The notes: generated by a model not told the origin, from the sequence alone. 7,079 nucleotides of DNA from Pseudomonadota bacterium (GCA_023390705.1 JAEWCI010000457.1:1-7079); one strand, 5' to 3'; numbered from the stretch's first letter, positions 1 through 6,177 are shown. Numbers and translations: made by a program.

Positions 1-2103
1 GCGGAACAGGCCGGTATCGCCGGCAAAGGCCGCGCCCACACTGGCCACGACATGCAGGAGGGAGCGCAGCGGACGGTCCTGCGCATGCTCGGCCCAGTCC
101 GCCCAGGCATCGGCCCGGCCCAACACCAGCCGGACGATCATGCCCTCATCCTCCAGCGAGACGGGGACGAAGCGGAGATGGACCCGCCCCTCCGTCAGGC
201 CGAGCACCTCAGCGGGGATCTCCACGCGCCCATCGCCGAGCATCACGCAAACCTTCGCGCTGCCGAGCGGTGGCGGCTCGCCCTCGATCACCAGCGCCAT
301 GCCGCCGCGCGAAAGATCCAGCGTGATTCCCGGGAAGCGCCTGCCGTCCGGCAGCGCCACCTCGACCGGCAACTGCGCCGCCGCACGGGCATTGTGCCGC
401 ACCTGCCGGCGTTCCCGGCCGACCGCGATGCCGGCCACCAGCGGCACGAGGCACAATGCCGCCCACAGGCTGTTCAGCAGATAGGCCTGGAATTCCAGCG
501 AGCCGGCAGGGTTGGTGAGCAGGCCATGGGCGCCGGAGCCCAGGCCGGCCAGCAGCAGGGCAACGAGGATCATGTTCGGCCAGATAGCGCGGAAATCGTA
601 GTAGCCCTCCGGCAGCAGCCCGCCCTTGTCGGTGACATTGAACTTGCCCTTGCGCGGGTTCAGCAGCGTGAGGATCGTCAGCGGCAGCAGGAAGAAGGCC
701 AGGACCGCTTCGTAGATCTCGCTCCAGAAGGAATGGCGTACATGTCCCGCAAGGCGGCTGCCGGTGGCGACCGCATGCAGCATGTGCGACCCGGCATAGG
801 CCGCGATGGCCAGGGGCGAGGCATTGATCACGTTCTGCCCGAGGAGAAGGAAGGCAAGCGGGGAGGAAAGGAAGACGATGCGCGGCAGCGCGTGCAGGAA
901 GTGGAAGGTGGCGCTGAAGTAGCAGAGCCGCTGCGCCAGGCTGAGACCGGAGGCGAAGAGCGGATTCTCGATCCGGAAGATCTGGATCATGCCCCGCGCC
1001 CAGCGCATGCGCTGGCCGATATGGATGATCAGCCGCTCCGTCGCCAGGCCGGAGGCGAGCGGGATGCGAAGAAAGGCCGTGTGCCAGCCGCGCTTCTGCA
1101 TGCGGAGCGAGAAGTGGCAGTCCTCGGTCACCGTCTCATGCGGCACCCCCCCCACTTCCTCCAGCGCGTCGCGGCGGATCACCGCGCAGGAGCCGCAGAA
1201 ATAGGTGCCGTTCCACAGGTCGTTGCCGGGCTGCACCAGCCCGTAGAACATGAGCCCCTCATTCGGCACGTCGCGGCCGCGGGTCAGGTTCCGCTCGAAG
1301 GGATCGGGCGAGTAGAAATGGTGCGGCGTCTGCATCATGCCGATGCGCCTGTCGCGCAGCATCCAGCCCATGGTGAGCTGCAGGAAGGAACGTGTCGCCA
1401 CGTGGTCGCAGTCGAAGATCGCGACGAAGGGCGCGCCGGTCACCTTCAGGGCATGGTTGATGTTGCCGGCCTTGGCCCCCTTGTTGTCGGGCCGGGTGAT
1501 GTAGCCGGCGCCGCATTCCTCGGCGAAGCGGCGGAATTCCGGGCGGCGGCCGTCGTCCAGTATCCACACCTTCAGCCTGTCGCCGGGCCAGTCCAGGGCC
1601 AGCGCCGCGAGCACCGTCGGCTTCACCACCTCGAGCGACTCGTTGTAGGTGGGGATGAACACATCCACCGCCGGCCAGCTTTCGGGGTCCGGCGGCATCG
1701 GCACGGGCTTGCGGTCCAGCGGCCAGAGCGTCTGGAAATAGCCGAGGAAGAGGGAGATGCCCGCATAGATCTCGGCCAGCACGAGGCCGATCATGAAGAA
1801 GCCCTGCCAGGGCGTCTCCGGCTCTATCGTCTCCGTCATGCGCCAGTGCAGGTAGCGCACCGTGATCGCCAGGGAGAGGACGGCCAGGAAGGCCGAGGCG
1901 CCCCGTCCCTCGATCCGGTTGACCACCAGGAAGAGGGCGAAGCAGCCGAGCGCGAAGACGGCCTGTTCGCCCGCGCTGAGCGGCACGAACAGGATGCCCG
2001 GCAGCAGGATGAGGCCGGCCAGTGCGGAAAGGACGGCGAGCGGGGTGGCGCGGAGCGATGGAAGGCGCCGCGTCAGCCGACGCGCAACCCTGTCCAGCCT
2101 CAC
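1..2103 (-). CDS. bcsA: Cellulose synthase catalytic subunit BcsA with PilZ domain (3' end outside window)
   Basis: Inner-membrane processive family 2 glycosyltransferase that polymerises UDP-glucose into beta-1,4-glucan and translocates it; c-di-GMP activates it through a PilZ domain. The frame is open for 701 codons from a GTG at 2103 to the window edge. Hydrophobic segments lie near residues 22-42, 46-64 and 101-124, then the GT core: DDG (183-185), DCD (231-233), QTPHHF (258-263), FCGS (302-305), catalytic TED (326-328) and QRMRW (364-368). Further hydrophobic segments follow between about 395 and 560, with the gating-loop motif FNVTDK at 488-493. The PilZ part shows RxxxR at 569-573 and DLSRGG at 596-601. 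Every key residue is present, so it should be active. The start overlaps the bcsQ stop by 4 nt (GTGA), indicating translational coupling. Only the last few dozen residues should be missing if the length is typical, but a fusion to BcsB beyond the edge cannot be excluded. Confidence 0.97.
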   Translation of the reverse strand, partial: MRLDRVARRLTRRLPSLRATPLAVLSALAGLILLPGILFVPLSAGEQAVFALGCFALFLVVNRIEGRGASAFLAVLSLAITVRYLHWRMTETIEPETPWQGFFMIGLVLAEIYAGISLFLGYFQTLWPLDRKPVPMPPDPESWPAVDVFIPTYNESLEVVKPTVLAALALDWPGDRLKVWILDDGRRPEFRRFAEECGAGYITRPDNKGAKAGNINHALKVTGAPFVAIFDCDHVATRSFLQLTMGWMLRDRRIGMMQTPHHFYSPDPFERNLTRGRDVPNEGLMFYGLVQPGNDLWNGTYFCGSCAVIRRDALEEVGGVPHETVTEDCHFSLRMQKRGWHTAFLRIPLASGLATERLIIHIGQRMRWARGMIQIFRIENPLFASGLSLAQRLCYFSATFHFLHALPRIVFLSSPLAFLLLGQNVINASPLAIAAYAGSHMLHAVATGSRLAGHVRHSFWSEIYEAVLAFFLLPLTILTLLNPRKGKFNVTDKGGLLPEGYYDFRAIWPNMILVALLLAGLGSGAHGLLTNPAGSLEFQAYLLNSLWAALCLVPLVAGIAVGRERRQVRHNARAAAQLPVEVALPDGRRFPGITLDLSRGGMALVIEGEPPPLGSAKVCVMLGDGRVEIPAEVLGLTEGRVHLRFVPVSLEDEGMIVRLVLGRADAWADWAEHAQDRPLRSLLHVVASVGAAFAGDTGLFR

Positions 2104-2918
2104 CGAAGGCCCCAAAGCGGCACGGGCGGGAGATCGGCGCCAGGCGCGGTGGCGGCGCCGGGCAGCACGGCATCGAGGGTGCGCGCGATTTCCGCAAGGT
2201 CGGCCGCGGTGCGGGACTGCGGTGCATGATCCGCCACCAGCGCCCCATGGGCCAGCGCCTCCGCCACGGCTTCGTCGCGTCCCACCAGGCCGATGAGGCG
2301 GGGGCCGAAGCGGCGCAGCAGCGCATCCACCACGGCCGATGAAAGCCGCCCCTGCGGTTCAACCTGGTTCACCACGATCCGCATCCGTGCGGCCAGCAGG
2401 CCGCCAAGCGTGCCACGGCCGAGGAAGAGCCCGGATTCGATGCCCGGCAGCATCGCTATGCTGCCGCCATCGGCCAGCAAGGGGACCAGGATGATGTCGG
2501 CGAGTGGCAGCACCGCGCGCAGTGCCTGCGACGGGCCAGGCGCGGTATCGGCGATGACCGTCAGCCCGGGCTCCGCGAGCATGCCCGCCAGGGCGGCGCC
2601 GAGCAGGCTGGGGTCGCGCTCCATCGCCTGGTCATTGGCCAGGCTTCCGCCGGCATCCACGGCGCCATAGGGCAGCAGCAGCACGCCGGAAGCGGTGCGC
2701 CGCGCCACGGCCCGCCAATCCGGCCGGCTGCGCAGCTCGGCCAGGAAGCCCGACTGATCGGCAAGCGGAACCCCGAAATGCAGCCGCAACGCATTCTGCG
2801 GATCGAGGTCCATGGCAAGCACCTGGCGCCCGGCACGCCGCAGCGCGTGGGCGAGGTTCGCGGCGAGCATCGTCTTCCCGACGCCGCCCTTGGGCGAACA
2901 GATGGCGATCAACGGCAT
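2100..2918 (-). CDS. bcsQ: Cellulose biosynthesis ParA/MinD-like ATPase BcsQ
   Basis: Cytoplasmic SIMIBI-class ATPase. In enterobacteria BcsQ (YhjQ) is needed for cellulose secretion and associates with BcsR and the synthase; I infer the same role here. The 272-aa protein starts with a deviant Walker A loop, KGGVGKT at 10-16 (Lys10 signature lysine, Lys15 P-loop lysine), then the ParA-type MDLDPQN at 36-42 and the Walker B region VIADTAPG at 121-128. The length fits the BcsQ/YhjQ family (about 250 aa). The ATG at 2918 shares its A with the stop codon of the upstream gene (TGATG) and has no obvious Shine-Dalgarno of its own, so reinitiation after the upstream gene is likely. It lies directly before bcsA with a 4-nt overlap, the usual bcsQ-bcsA arrangement, which separates it from chromosome-partition ParA or MinD proteins. 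Confidence 0.93.
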   Translation of the reverse strand: MPLIAICSPKGGVGKTMLAANLAHALRRAGRQVLAMDLDPQNALRLHFGVPLADQSGFLAELRSRPDWRAVARRTASGVLLLPYGAVDAGGSLANDQAMERDPSLLGAALAGMLAEPGLTVIADTAPGPSQALRAVLPLADIILVPLLADGGSIAMLPGIESGLFLGRGTLGGLLAARMRIVVNQVEPQGRLSSAVVDALLRRFGPRLIGLVGRDEAVAEALAHGALVADHAPQSRTAADLAEIARTLDAVLPGAATAPGADLPPVPLWGLR

Positions 2919-3670
2919 CAGGGCCGCATCCCGCCAGCCCCCGCGAGCGCACCCTGCAGGAGAGGATAGCCGCCCGCTTCCGGGGCGCCTGCGGCCTTCC
3001 CCGCCCTTTCCTCCTCCAGCCGCACAGGCGGCGGGAAGCCTGCGACGGGGGAGGCCGGGCGCTCATCGGCGGACAGGGCCGCCAGGATCAGGGGGAACTC
3101 GCCATATGTGGGCACAAGCGGCACCCGCCCGGCCGAAGGCGGCGGGCAAGCGACCAGCCCGGCACCGCGCAGCATGGCGCCGGAGAGGACATGCAGGGTC
3201 TCCGGCCTGGCGGAGCCCGCGGGCGGATCCGCCGCAAGCGCGCCACCGGATTCACCACTTTCCAGGGCGGTGAGAAGCGGAAACACGGGCGACACGGCAT
3301 GCGCTCCGCCGCGAGCGGCCGCCGCGGCGGCGACGCCAGGCAGATGGATGACCTGGGATTCGGCAGGCATGTGAAGCGGCGCGGGCGGTTCGACAGCCGG
3401 GCGCGCAGCTTCCCTGCGGTCCTCCTGGCCGGCGCCCGCAGGGACCTGGGACAGGCTGGACCGCGCCACCGCAAGGGCAGTACCGGCCAGCGGGATGACC
3501 TGGGAATCGGCCGTGGCGGGAACAGGCGCCGGCATCGCGCCGGGCGGGCGCGCGGATGCAGCGCCGGGTCCGGACCGGCGGACGGGCGCATTCCGGAAAC
3601 TGCGGTATTTCAGCCCGCCAAGACCGAGCGCCCTGGCGAGACGCGCGACATCATCGTCGTCCGACGGCAC
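2918..3670 (-). CDS. Ala/Pro-rich putative cellulose-synthase accessory (BcsR/BcsP/BcsH-like) protein
   Basis: A 250-aa protein rich in Ala, Pro and Gly, with no membrane segment or signal peptide; probably cytoplasmic and mostly disordered. Residues 6-25 form a short module, D-D-x3-L-x2-A-L-G-L-x4-Y-x2-F. From memory this aligns without gaps with E. coli BcsR and resembles the N-terminus of CcpAx/BcsH of Komagataeibacter. The rest is linker carrying two SQVIxLxG motifs (56-63, 105-112) and three [FY]PL[LI] motifs (130-133, 192-195, 235-238) like the WPLL near the end of BcsR. The GTG start at 3670 has a G-rich stretch just upstream (GGGGGGCAGGGCGA); no other standard start lies in frame nearby upstream. 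It sits between the GH8 gene and bcsQ and ends in TGATG with bcsQ. I infer a partner of BcsQ or BcsA, or a synthase-clustering scaffold. The gene is secure; the function is not. Confidence 0.85.
   Translation of the reverse strand: MPSDDDDVARLARALGLGGLKYRSFRNAPVRRSGPGAASARPPGAMPAPVPATADSQVIPLAGTALAVARSSLSQVPAGAGQEDRREAARPAVEPPAPLHMPAESQVIHLPGVAAAAAARGGAHAVSPVFPLLTALESGESGGALAADPPAGSARPETLHVLSGAMLRGAGLVACPPPSAGRVPLVPTYGEFPLILAALSADERPASPVAGFPPPVRLEEERAGKAAGAPEAGGYPLLQGALAGAGGMRP
3346..3364 (-). repeat. Direct repeat copy 1 inside the Ala/Pro-rich gene (encodes the second SQVI motif)
   Basis: A 19-bp stretch (plus strand GGATGACCTGGGATTCGGC) that recurs at 3493-3511 with one mismatch, in the same reading frame. 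It encodes ESQVIH, residues 104-109 of the 250-aa protein. The shared codons suggest internal duplication or selection on this motif. Confidence 0.8.
3493..3511 (-). repeat. Direct repeat copy 2 inside the Ala/Pro-rich gene (encodes the first SQVI motif)
   Basis: Plus-strand GGATGACCTGGGAATCGGC, 18 of 19 bases identical to the copy at 3346-3364 and 147 bp (49 codons) away. It encodes DSQVIP, residues 55-60 of the 250-aa protein. Confidence 0.8.
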
Positions 3671-3723
3671 TCGCCCTGCCCCCCTGCAATGCCATGCCGG
3701 CTCCAGCCTTCCCTCACCGGCAT

Positions 3724-3751
3724 TTGATATTGAGGGTAGCTCAAGTCACAA
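3724..3751 (-). promoter_or_regulatory. Possible internal sigma70-type promoter between bcsZ and the downstream three genes
   Basis: The 93-nt gap between the bcsZ stop and the next GTG is visibly richer in A/T than its surroundings. On the minus strand it holds TTGTGA (3751-3746), a 16-nt spacer and TATCAA (3729-3724), each 4 of 6 to the sigma70 consensus. The spacer also contains a small dyad TTGAG-ctacc-CTCAA (3742-3728). It could give the accessory gene, bcsQ and bcsA a second promoter separate from bcsZ. Pattern match only. Confidence 0.3.
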
Positions 3752-3763
3752 GGAAATCAACTC

Positions 3764-4885
3764 TCAATCTCGTAACCCCGCAACCAGGACGAGCATTTTC
3801 AGGGACGCCGAATAGTAATCATCGTGCGTCGCCAATGGTAAGACCGCAGTGGTTGTGCCAGCGCCCGCAGCGATGAAATCGGCGATGGCCCTTACCCCCT
3901 CCGAGGCCGGGAAGTCGGCGACCTGGCCGGTGGTGAGATCCACCCAGGCCGGAGGCACGGAATGGGTCGGATCCCTCCAGAACCGTCGCGCCGCGGCCAC
4001 CGCGGGTTCGCCGCGCTGCCCCGCCCAGGCGAGCAGCAGCGGAACCCGCACGGCATCGAAGGAGAAGCGTGGCGGCCAGCCCTCCGCCGGGGCAAGCGCA
4101 CCATTCGGGCGCTGGATGGCGAGCCAATCGGGCGGCAGGCGCCACTTCCCGTAGCGGCCTTCCCGCAGCAGGGCCAGCCCGTCCGCCGCAAGCCGCCGCC
4201 AGCGTGGATCGGGAACCAATTGCTCAAGCGCCGCGAAGGCGGGGAAGACATAGTATGATGGGTTGATGACGACGCGGCGCCCGTCCTCGAAGCCCGCGGC
4301 GCCCGGCAGCAGCACCAGCCGACCCGCGACCTCGCGCGTGAGCAGGCGCAGGACATCGCGCCCTATCGCCGCCGCTGCCGCCGCAAGGGCGGCATCGTTC
4401 CAGCGCCTGCTGGCATTGGCGAGTGCCCAGGCGATATAGAGGTCCCCGTCCGTCGCGTTGTTGGGATCGTCCACCGGGGGGTTGCCGGTCGGGCGGTAGC
4501 GCCAGGAAGACAGGCTGTCCGTCGGCCGCGCAAGGGTCCGGCGAGTCCAGTCATGCACCAGGCGGAAGGTGGGCCGATCGTCGAAAGCCGCGGCCAGGAG
4601 AAGGGTCCAGCCCTGCCCCTCGGAATGGGAAACGCCGCCATTGCCGGTATCCACGGTACGGCCTTCCGGTGTGACGAAGCGGGCCCGGAAGCGCTGCCAC
4701 GCCGCGGCCGCGGCGCTGGCCCTGGCAAGGCGCGGATGCACGCAAAGACCACCCGCGAGCAGCATGCCGAGCATGGCAAGCCTGCGGCGGACCAGCGCTT
4801 GCGCGGCGCCCCCCGGTGCCGCGGCGGAAGCGGACTGCCCACCGGCGATGGGCGGACCTCCTTCAGTCGGCAGGCGAAGTGTCAA
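3764..4885 (-). CDS. bcsZ: Periplasmic endo-beta-1,4-glucanase BcsZ, glycoside hydrolase family 8 (CMCax type)
   Basis: Inverting GH8 cellulase acting on nascent glucan in the periplasm. Numbering from the TTG at 4885: an arginine cluster (33-35) precedes a hydrophobic signal core and an ALA-type cleavage region (LARASA) near 56, so export is likely and a Tat signal (RRRLAM) possible. The mature part starts with WQRFRARF, then DTGNGG and SHSEGQGW with the catalytic acid Glu89, NNATDGD (Asp146), LPG and NPSYYVF, GWPPRFSFDAVRVP with the base Asp277, and WVDLTTG. The 188-residue Glu-Asp spacing equals that between Glu55 and Asp243 of E. coli BcsZ. The start is uncertain. TTG 4885 is the nearest standard codon upstream of the arginines; ATG 4774 would lose them; an ATC at 4849 lies 6 nt after a perfect GGAGGT. 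The frame stays open to 5167, but G/C-rich third positions begin only near 4850. It resembles Komagataeibacter CMCax throughout. Confidence 0.92.
   Translation of the reverse strand: MTLRLPTEGGPPIAGGQSASAAAPGGAAQALVRRRLAMLGMLLAGGLCVHPRLARASAAAAAWQRFRARFVTPEGRTVDTGNGGVSHSEGQGWTLLLAAAFDDRPTFRLVHDWTRRTLARPTDSLSSWRYRPTGNPPVDDPNNATDGDLYIAWALANASRRWNDAALAAAAAAIGRDVLRLLTREVAGRLVLLPGAAGFEDGRRVVINPSYYVFPAFAALEQLVPDPRWRRLAADGLALLREGRYGKWRLPPDWLAIQRPNGALAPAEGWPPRFSFDAVRVPLLLAWAGQRGEPAVAAARRFWRDPTHSVPPAWVDLTTGQVADFPASEGVRAIADFIAAGAGTTTAVLPLATHDDYYSASLKMLVLVAGLRD
4856..4861 (-). promoter_or_regulatory. Strong Shine-Dalgarno GGAGGT upstream of bcsZ without a standard in-frame start after it
   Basis: Minus-strand GAAGGAGGT, followed by 6 nt and then ATC (4849-4847) in the bcsZ frame. 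The only standard start nearby, GTG at 4842-4840, is 13 nt away and out of frame with bcsZ. This site decides where bcsZ translation begins; see findings. Confidence 0.5.
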
Positions 4886-4945
4886 AGCGCGTTTCCCTGT
4901 CCCCGGTCCGCCCTGTGACGACCGTAACGCACGATTCCCTGTTCC
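4884..4945 (-). repeat. Pair of imperfect 20-bp direct repeats upstream of bcsZ
   Basis: On the minus strand, 4945-4926 and 4903-4884 match at 16 of 20 positions (consensus GGRACAGGGAAWCGYGC followed by KTT). The copies are 42 bp apart, about four turns of B-DNA, so a protein could bind both on one face. They lie just before the likely bcsZ translation start, where an operator for the cellulose operon would be expected. No regulator is identified. Confidence 0.4.
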
Positions 4946-5294
4946 TTGCCTTAATGCGTCGCATGCCCTGGTGGGTGCCCCTGGCTCCTTTTGAGGGCAG
5001 CGACGGAATGATGCCGGCTCACCTCCAACTCCAGCACCGCCGCAACCTGCCGTATCACCGGCGATGCGGCCAGGGAAATGCGCAGCCAGGGCTTCGCCGG
5101 CATGCCCTGCTGCCCGCCCGGCCTGAATTGCGTCCTGGACAACGGCCACCATGAGGCGCTGCGGCAATTCTCCGGTTGGCTGCCCAGCCGCGCATCACCC
5201 ATTGAGTGGCGCCGATCGGGCTGCTGCCGGCGCTGCCGCGGCGCCTGCACCGGACCGTCGCGATGCCGGGCTCCGGCTGAACCGGCCCGGATGG
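4886..5294 (-). other. Non-coding stretch between the phosphopantetheinyl transferase gene and bcsZ
   Basis: About 400 nt with no gene I can support. It begins on the minus strand with the transferase's downstream hairpin and ends with the direct repeats before bcsZ. Open frames cross it (one encodes RLMVAVVQDAI near 5155) but show no recognised domain, no clear ribosome binding site and none of the third-position G/C bias of the neighbouring genes. It probably carries the main bcs promoter; I see no convincing -35/-10 pair. Confidence 0.5.
5266..5290 (-). terminator. Hairpin just downstream of the transferase gene, possible terminator
   Basis: Arms CCGGGC (5266-5271) and GCCCGG (5285-5290) pair perfectly, with an inner CGG/CCG stem and a 5-nt loop. 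The structure begins 4 nt after the transferase stop codon in the direction of transcription. There is no U-tract, so it may terminate weakly or mark the mRNA 3' end. It suggests the transferase is not cotranscribed with bcsZ. Confidence 0.45.
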
Positions 5295-6038
5295 TCAGAG
5301 TGGCGGCCGCAGTTCCACCACCACCGGGCGGCGCTTGCGGTCGAGTACGGCCAGGGCCGCACAATAGGGGTTAGGCAGCGCAATTCGGCGCACCGTGTAA
5401 TCCGGGACCGCGCCCAGCGAGGGTGGCACCGCCAGAAGGCGCGTTTCGGCCAGGTCGAACACGATCTGCTCCACTGGTGCGGCGAGGCCCAGCCCGGCCG
5501 CCTTCACCACCGCTTCCTTCAGGGTCCACAGATGCATGAAGGCTGCTTGGCGTTGCGCCTCGGGCAGGGCGAGAACCTCCTTCCGCTCCGCAGGGGCCAG
5601 CACCGCAGCGAGGAGATCGGCGGACACCACCCGGTCGGCACTTTCGACATCAATGCCCAGTTCGGCCCCGTCCGCCATGGTCACGGCCAGCAGCGCCATC
5701 CCGCGTGTGTGGGAGAGGTTGAACTGCACCGGCGGCGCGCCAGGGCAGGCCAGCTCCGGCTTCCCGCCGGCCCGAAGGCGGAATTCCACGGCCCGGGGCT
5801 CCACCCCGAGCAGGCCGGAGAGGGTGTGCCGCAGCAGGAAGCGTGCCTCCCGGCACAATTCGGCATCGGCCGGGCGCAGGAAGCGCGCACAGGCAGCCTC
5901 CTCGGCCTCGGACAGCGATTGCGGCCACAGGGGGGTACGGCCCGGCATCCCCACCTCGCGGCGATGCAGTGTCACATGCAGCCGGGTGGAAGACTCGTCC
6001 GGGCATCCGCTTGCGGGCATTGTGGGACCATCCGGCAT
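5295..6038 (-). CDS. 4'-phosphopantetheinyl transferase (Sfp/AcpT superfamily)
   Basis: Transfers the 4'-phosphopantetheine arm of coenzyme A to a conserved serine of acyl, peptidyl or aryl carrier proteins; cytoplasmic and Mg-dependent. The 247-aa protein has the two-lobe Sfp layout: an N-terminal LSEAEEAACARFLRP-type segment (41-56), GGKPELA (91-97), FNLSHT (106-111), the Mg-binding GIDVE (Asp130, Glu132) and WTLKEAVVKAAGLGL (171-185, with Glu175 and Lys179). The length is normal for the Sfp type rather than the short AcpS type. ATG 6038 is chosen because it keeps the first strand (LHVTLHRREV, 20-29); ATG 6020 is possible, and ATG 5948 has a better GAGGTG upstream but would cut that strand. 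It shares the bcs strand but is separated by about 400 nt and a hairpin. No carrier protein gene is in the window, so its substrate is unknown. Confidence 0.93.
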   Translation of the reverse strand: MPDGPTMPASGCPDESSTRLHVTLHRREVGMPGRTPLWPQSLSEAEEAACARFLRPADAELCREARFLLRHTLSGLLGVEPRAVEFRLRAGGKPELACPGAPPVQFNLSHTRGMALLAVTMADGAELGIDVESADRVVSADLLAAVLAPAERKEVLALPEAQRQAAFMHLWTLKEAVVKAAGLGLAAPVEQIVFDLAETRLLAVPPSLGAVPDYTVRRIALPNPYCAALAVLDRKRRPVVVELRPPL

Positions 6039-6083
6039 GGGCTGGAAAGGCGGCGCACCGCGGCCCCGCTACCATCAGGAGAG

Positions 6084-6112
6084 ACGATAGGGTGGCGATC
6101 GCGACCAGTGAA
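6084..6112 (-). promoter_or_regulatory. Candidate promoter of the transferase gene with a dyad in its spacer
   Basis: On the minus strand TTCACT (6112-6107), exactly 17 nt, then TATCGT (6089-6084), each 4 of 6 to the sigma70 consensus. The expected start near 6077 leaves about 40 nt of leader before ATG 6038. The spacer is almost filled by the dyad GGTnGCGATCGCnACC (6091-6106), a good shape for a dimeric repressor site. Not a proven promoter. Confidence 0.35.
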
Positions 6113-6177
6113 GCTTAGGCATGATGCGTGCGCTTCCGGCGGCGGGAACCTGGCGCCGTGCGGCTGGTCTGTTTCCC

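Noticed and set aside
52..2229. 725-codon open frame on the plus strand, antisense to bcsA and the end of bcsQ
   Set aside because: Its product is low-complexity, rich in His, Arg, Gln and Ala, with no domain. The opposite strand encodes a fully conserved BcsA over the same bases; long antisense frames are expected in GC-rich genes.
1259..2362. 367-codon minus-strand frame covering the first part of bcsA
   Set aside because: It is an out-of-frame shadow of bcsQ and bcsA; all catalytic motifs are in the frame starting at GTG 2103.
4880..4885. Perfect TTGACA hexamer as a -35 box for bcsZ
   Set aside because: No -10-like sequence occurs 16-18 nt downstream (that place is the AGGAGG of the Shine-Dalgarno), and the hexamer is too close to the coding start.
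5120..5167. Upstream extension of bcsZ encoding RLMVAVVQDAI, resembling the start of a small protein family
   Set aside because: The likeness covers only about a dozen residues and nothing after it continues the match; the extension lacks coding bias.
4951..5364. 137-codon minus-strand frame between the transferase gene and bcsZ
   Set aside because: It starts inside the transferase gene, has no domain or gene-like third-position bias, and ends before bcsZ.
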